DNA of 26,672 nucleotides from GWB2-37-7 sp049684915 (GTDB taxonomy: Bacteria; Bacillota; Clostridia; Lutisporales; Lutisporaceae): contig JBAVGO010000095.1 of assembly GCA_049684915.1 (NCBI GenBank), positions 1 through 26,672 of the forward strand, given 5' to 3'. Position numbers and translations under genes: made by a program. How positions within the stretch are numbered: the first letter of the stretch is position 1; each line of letters opens with the position of its first letter. This document shows, piece by piece, positions 23,623 through 26,672 of the stretch. A model generated the notes under the pieces. The model ran no database searches. It saw only the letters and a list, made by a program, of their open reading frames with translations, and was not told where the DNA came from.

Positions 23623-23677
23623 AGTAATAATATTAAATAGTAACTAAAAATAATTTATGACTAGCACAATAAACATT

Positions 23678-24214
23678 TTAACTGTTTCCAAAATATCTTG
23701 TTCTCTTAAGTGCCGGCAAAAGCACCATTGCAATAATACCACCTGCTGTTACCTGAATTATGTTACCTAAAACGTAACCCAAGGGTGTATAGAAATTTGA
23801 ATACATAATTACCTCTGCAATATAATAGCCCACAACACCCAATACACCAGCCAATACAATACCTATAATATTTCTGGTTATCTTATTGCCCTGTGAATTA
23901 CCACTTCTAGCTATCAAACCGGCTATCAGACCCATTCCAGCTTTAATGAAAAAAGTATATGGTGCATAAGTAGGATAGAAAAATATGTCAAATAGAGTCA
24001 TACCTATTGCTCCTGAAATTGCTGCTTGTCTTGCTCCAAATAGTATGGCTGTAACAAATATTATGCTATCACCCAGATGCACTACACCACCAACTCCATA
24101 GGGTATATGCAAATAGCTCACAGATATATATGTAATAGCCGCCATCAAAGCTATCTGAACCATTTCCCTTATATTCTGTGACATTTTTGTACTTGATGTG
24201 TTTTTATAACCCAT
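23678..24214 (-). CDS. ECF-type transporter S component
   Basis: The 178-residue membrane protein has about five helices (ALMAAITYISVSYLHIPYG, VHLGDSIIFVTAILFGARQAAISGAIGM, YAPYTFFIKAGMGLIAGLIA, IIGIVLAGVLGVVGYYIAEV, LGNIIQVTAGGIIAMVLLPAL). The G-x-VHLGDSIIFVTAILFG block and N-terminal ALMAA are marks of S components that bind a vitamin-like ligand and work with a shared EcfA/EcfT module, here encoded elsewhere. The pattern is near the HmpT/ DUF1393 group, so thiamine precursor or a related ligand is possible but unproven. AAGGGGG precedes the ATG. The leader is structured (24241-24292). Confidence 0.85.
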   Translation of the reverse strand: MGYKNTSSTKMSQNIREMVQIALMAAITYISVSYLHIPYGVGGVVHLGDSIIFVTAILFGARQAAISGAIGMTLFDIFFYPTYAPYTFFIKAGMGLIAGLIARSGNSQGNKITRNIIGIVLAGVLGVVGYYIAEVIMYSNFYTPLGYVLGNIIQVTAGGIIAMVLLPALKRTRYFGNS

Positions 24215-24240
24215 TTTTATCCCCCTTAAAGCTACATTCT

Positions 24241-24292
24241 ATATGTTTTGAACCAAACATTTTACATAGAAATCAAAATGTGCAAAACATAT
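24241..24292 (-). promoter_or_regulatory. Structured leader of S-component gene
   Basis: Outer arms atatgttttg (24241-24250) and caaaacatat (24283-24292) form a perfect 10-bp stem. Inner arms acatttt (24257-24263) and aaaatgt (24275-24281) form a 7-bp stem with one- and six-base joints. It lies between the promoter and the ATG. I recognise no known riboswitch class. Confidence 0.45.
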
Positions 24293-24305
24293 CTCTTCTA
24301 TATCT

Positions 24306-24333
24306 ATTATATTAAAGTATAACTTTGAGACAA
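24306..24333 (-). promoter_or_regulatory. Promoter of S-component gene
   Basis: TTGTCT (24328-24333) and TATAAT (24306-24311) are 16 bases apart on the minus strand, about 92 bases upstream of the ATG at 24214. The leader hairpin lies directly after it. Confidence 0.55.
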
Positions 24334-24371
24334 TGTCTAAAGGGGCATTTTTATACTACAATATTAAATTT

Positions 24372-25037
24372 CTATACAATTGTATCGATACAATCAGAAC
24401 TTCCTGCAAGCTGTTCCTTTGTAATGTTAATGTTTTTATAATAGTCTATATAATCAAGCCCTGCCAAACCCAATTGAACCGCTACCTGTTCAATAAGGTA
24501 GACTGTTGTAATATCAATTATTTGAATCTTAATAACCTGATTTTCTATTTCTGTCAAGCTATGAGAATTTAGCTGTGATATGTAAAGCTGCATATTAAAC
24601 TGCTTGCCATACGCTTCTGACAGCCTGCAAAAAAGCAAGGGATCCAGTTCTATATGACATAGCCAGTCAGCAAAAAATTCAAACAACTCTTTTTGCAACA
24701 ATAAAAACAATTCATTTTTCTTTTCTTTATTTATCTCAGTTTGCTTGAAATCTTTTGTATATTCCTTAATTGGATTTATAAAAATCGCACACAAAATTAC
24801 AGCATAAAAGTCTTTCGCCTCTGATAGCAGCTTCTTATATGTTTCGGCACTTATAATTTTCCTATTATTTATATATTTCATTAATGCTTCTATATTATCT
24901 GTCACATAATGTTTCAAAAAAATACTTTCTAGAGTGCATACTATTCCCTTTAATATTATGCTATAAATTTCAAATGGAGTCTTCTCATCTCGTGCAAGCT
25001 TTAGTGATGTTTTTTGCTTTGTAGTATTCTTGTTCAT
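24372..25037 (-). CDS. Uncharacterised helical protein
   Basis: The 221-residue protein is almost wholly helical (NIEALMKYINNRKIIS, YKKLLSEAKDFYAVILCAIF, KKNELFLLLQKELFEFFADWL, VIKIQIIDITTVYLIEQVAV) with few glycines and no signal peptide or certain membrane segment. I do not recognise a family. GGAGG lies upstream of the ATG at 25037. It is flanked by the S-component gene and a CotF-like spore gene on the same strand; its own promoter is probably in the 25038-25128 gap. Confidence 0.75.
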   Translation of the reverse strand: MNKNTTKQKTSLKLARDEKTPFEIYSIILKGIVCTLESIFLKHYVTDNIEALMKYINNRKIISAETYKKLLSEAKDFYAVILCAIFINPIKEYTKDFKQTEINKEKKNELFLLLQKELFEFFADWLCHIELDPLLFCRLSEAYGKQFNMQLYISQLNSHSLTEIENQVIKIQIIDITTVYLIEQVAVQLGLAGLDYIDYYKNINITKEQLAGSSDCIDTIV

Positions 25038-25128
25038 ATGTATGCCTCCAATGCTTGTTCTTCAGCAAAATTCCACATTTAAATTATTGCCATGATTTAG
25101 TTTCATATGCACCCATTGGAAACATAAA

Positions 25129-25159
25129 ATAAATCCTACATATATAATATAGGATTTAT
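25129..25159 (-). terminator. Terminator after CotF-like gene
   Basis: Arms ataaatccta (25129-25138) and taggatttat (25150-25159) form a perfect 10-bp stem with an 11-base loop, followed on the minus strand by TTTTATG. It lies 30 bases behind the coat gene stop. Confidence 0.7.
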
Positions 25160-25188
25160 CTTGACTATATCTTCATATAAACAAATTA

Positions 25189-25668
25189 TTATTTGGCATT
25201 ATACATCCCATTACTATTCATGTAGTTATACAAACCTTCTCCATGCTGTTGCTCTTCTTTTTGAATATGATTTAGCACGTCACGCGTATTCTTATTGCTC
25301 ATCTCAAATATAGCTGTATCATATGCTCCAGAAACATACTTTTCAACCATTAGCATATCGTGGCATAAATCCGAGTCACTTTTGCTCATAAAACTTGTAT
25401 TTTGACCACTTGCTTGTGTCATTCCCTGTTGTGTTTGTTGACTCTGTTGTCCTTGCTGCTGATTCATCTGTGGGATTTGTCCGCTTAACATCTGGTTTAT
25501 TGAATTTAGATGCTCCTGCTCCTTTGTTGCATAGCTAGCGAATAATTGTTTCAGCTGTCCATCCTGAGCCTTGCCTGCATAATCGTTATACTTCTTTATG
25601 CAAAGCTCTTCATGGCTCTTCTGATCTTCAAGCAGCATTCTTTCTTTTTGAGTTAAATTTAAAGTCAT
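25189..25668 (-). CDS. CotF-type spore coat protein
   Basis: The 159-residue protein has the Coat_F layout: an N-terminal helical half (LTQKERMLLEDQKSHEELC, YASKATEQEHL-like YATKEQEHLNSINQML), a Q-rich linker (about 65-90) and a C-terminal half (DLCHDMLMVEKYVSGAYDTAIFE, NHIQKEEQQHGEGLYNYM). The E-x-x-H pattern gives it a ferritin-like fold. CotF-type proteins are spore coat components and mark a sporulating organism. GGAGGTG precedes the ATG. It is divergent from rluF, and a sporulation-sigma promoter is expected but not visible with confidence. Confidence 0.88.
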   Translation of the reverse strand: MTLNLTQKERMLLEDQKSHEELCIKKYNDYAGKAQDGQLKQLFASYATKEQEHLNSINQMLSGQIPQMNQQQGQQSQQTQQGMTQASGQNTSFMSKSDSDLCHDMLMVEKYVSGAYDTAIFEMSNKNTRDVLNHIQKEEQQHGEGLYNYMNSNGMYNAK

Positions 25669-25795
25669 AATAACACCTCCATAGGTATTTTTTCAATCTT
25701 GAGATTTATTATACCTATTTATTTATTTATTGATTATTTCTTGTAAAATATTTAAACTATATATTAGTAATTACATAAATGAGGTAATAATACAT

Positions 25796-26551
25796 ATGAA
25801 TAAAGAAAATCAAGTAAAGGCAATTAATAACATGAGAATAAATAAATTTATCAGTGAAAAAGGCATTTGCTCCCGCCGAGAGGCAGACAGACTTATAGAG
25901 CAAAAGCGTGTTACAATCAACGACAAGATAGCGGAAATCGGTAGTACCGTAGCAGTAGATGATGTTATAAAGGTGGACGGTAAACCCCTAAAACCTAAAG
26001 AAGAGTTTGTTTATATAGCCTTGAACAAGCCTGTAGGTATTATAAGTACCACTGATACAAAAGAAAGAAACAACATTATAGACTTCATGAATTATCCAAA
26101 ACGCATTTTTCCCGTGGGTAGGCTTGATAAGGATTCAGAAGGTCTCATTATTCTTACCAGTGATGGTGATATTGTAAACAAAATACTTAGAGCGGGAAAT
26201 AATCATGACAAGGAATACATTGTAAGAGTTGATAAACCAATAACTCAAGGCTTTATAACCGACATGGCTAGTGGGGTTAAAATATTAGGTACTATCACAA
26301 AGAAATGTAGAGTAGATATACTTACTAAGTATACCTTCAGAATTATTCTGACCGAGGGTCTAAACAGGCAAATTCGCAGAATGTGTGAGGTATTCGGCTA
26401 TCAAGTATTGAAACTCAAGAGAATACGTATTATGAACATTCATCTGGGGGACTTACCCACAGGAGCATGGAGGTATTTGACTACAGAAGAATTTCAACAA
26501 TTAAATGACCTTATAAGAAATTCTATCAAAACAGAAGAAGCTTCAAAATAA
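25796..26551 (+). CDS. rluF: 23S rRNA pseudouridine synthase (RluF type)
   Basis: The 251-residue enzyme has an S4 RNA-binding domain at about 14-60 (MRINKFISEKGICSRREADRL) and an RsuA-type catalytic domain with VGRLDKDSEGL (catalytic Asp at residue 111), YIALNKPVGI and LTEGLNRQIRRMCEVFGYQV. RluF converts U2604, and to a degree U2605, of 23S rRNA. I chose the ATG at 25796 behind GAGG; the longer TTG start at 25730 adds 22 residues unlike the family. It is the first plus-strand gene after the coat gene. Confidence 0.92.
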   Translation: MNKENQVKAINNMRINKFISEKGICSRREADRLIEQKRVTINDKIAEIGSTVAVDDVIKVDGKPLKPKEEFVYIALNKPVGIISTTDTKERNNIIDFMNYPKRIFPVGRLDKDSEGLIILTSDGDIVNKILRAGNNHDKEYIVRVDKPITQGFITDMASGVKILGTITKKCRVDILTKYTFRIILTEGLNRQIRRMCEVFGYQVLKLKRIRIMNIHLGDLPTGAWRYLTTEEFQQLNDLIRNSIKTEEASK

Positions 26552-26622
26552 TTTACTAAGTTTGGGAACATTTAGTGCCATTGTATTAGTCATAAAAAAT
26601 AAAACACTGAAAGGGGATTAAT

Positions 26623-26672
26623 ATGAAAAAATTTGTTGCACTACTCACAGCTTTTGTTTTACTGACAGGAAT
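26623..26672 (+). CDS. Start of an exported protein, cut by window edge
   Basis: ATG at 26623 follows AAGGGGA (26611-26617). The 16 visible codons read MKKFVALLTAFVLLTG, a signal peptide start; a lipobox could follow, but the window ends. Product unknown. Confidence 0.65.
   Translation, partial: MKKFVALLTAFVLLTG

Overview
The window looks like chromosomal DNA of a spore-forming, anaerobic, low-GC member of the Clostridia. The base composition is AT-rich, ribosome binding sites are strong GGAGG types, and GTG and TTG starts occur. There is a CotF-type spore coat protein, an S-layer-homology glycosidase, two chemoreceptors, a clostridial-style FMN riboswitch operon, and a peroxiredoxin gene whose catalytic cysteine position is an in-frame UGA. 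All calls come from reading the sequence; no database search was run.

Left part (1-3741, all on the minus strand): a secreted protein cut by the window edge, a discoidin (F5/8C) plus cadherin-like beta-sandwich protein, two short paralogous tail-collar proteins, and a DegV family lipid-binding protein. Region 3757-6990 is a decayed Rhs/polymorphic-toxin locus on the minus strand. It holds a 3' fragment of an Rhs gene with a toxin-like C-terminus cut by an in-frame TGA, a small gene in the immunity position, an orphan toxin tail with its own small downstream gene, a block that resembles group II intron domain I RNA, and three copies of a short repeat (about 31 bp) at the module borders.

Middle part (6993-14441, minus strand): ribD-ribE-ribBA-ribH encode riboflavin synthesis, led by an FMN riboswitch and an intrinsic terminator. 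Upstream lie a 51-residue small gene and a soluble chemoreceptor-like protein whose sensor is a Rossmann-type nucleotide-binding domain. Next come an N-acetylglucosamine-kinase-like ATPase and a ChbG/YdjC deacetylase (amino sugar salvage), then the predicted selenocysteine peroxiredoxin with a hairpin placed like a bacterial SECIS. Behind it sits an array of roughly 100-bp palindromic repeats.

Right part (14977-26672, mixed strands): a membrane chemoreceptor, a HutD/Ves protein, a two-repeat DUF4397 protein, a YitT family membrane protein, a DUF2935 protein, a double LysM protein, a DUF6512-like membrane protein, an SLH plus GH18 cell-wall glycosidase, an ECF-type S component with a structured leader, an unrecognised protein, a CotF-like coat protein, the RluF pseudouridine synthase, and the first codons of an exported protein. 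The most interesting items are the selenocysteine peroxiredoxin, the repeat-bounded toxin/immunity remnants, the Rossmann-chemoreceptor fusion and the palindromic repeat array.
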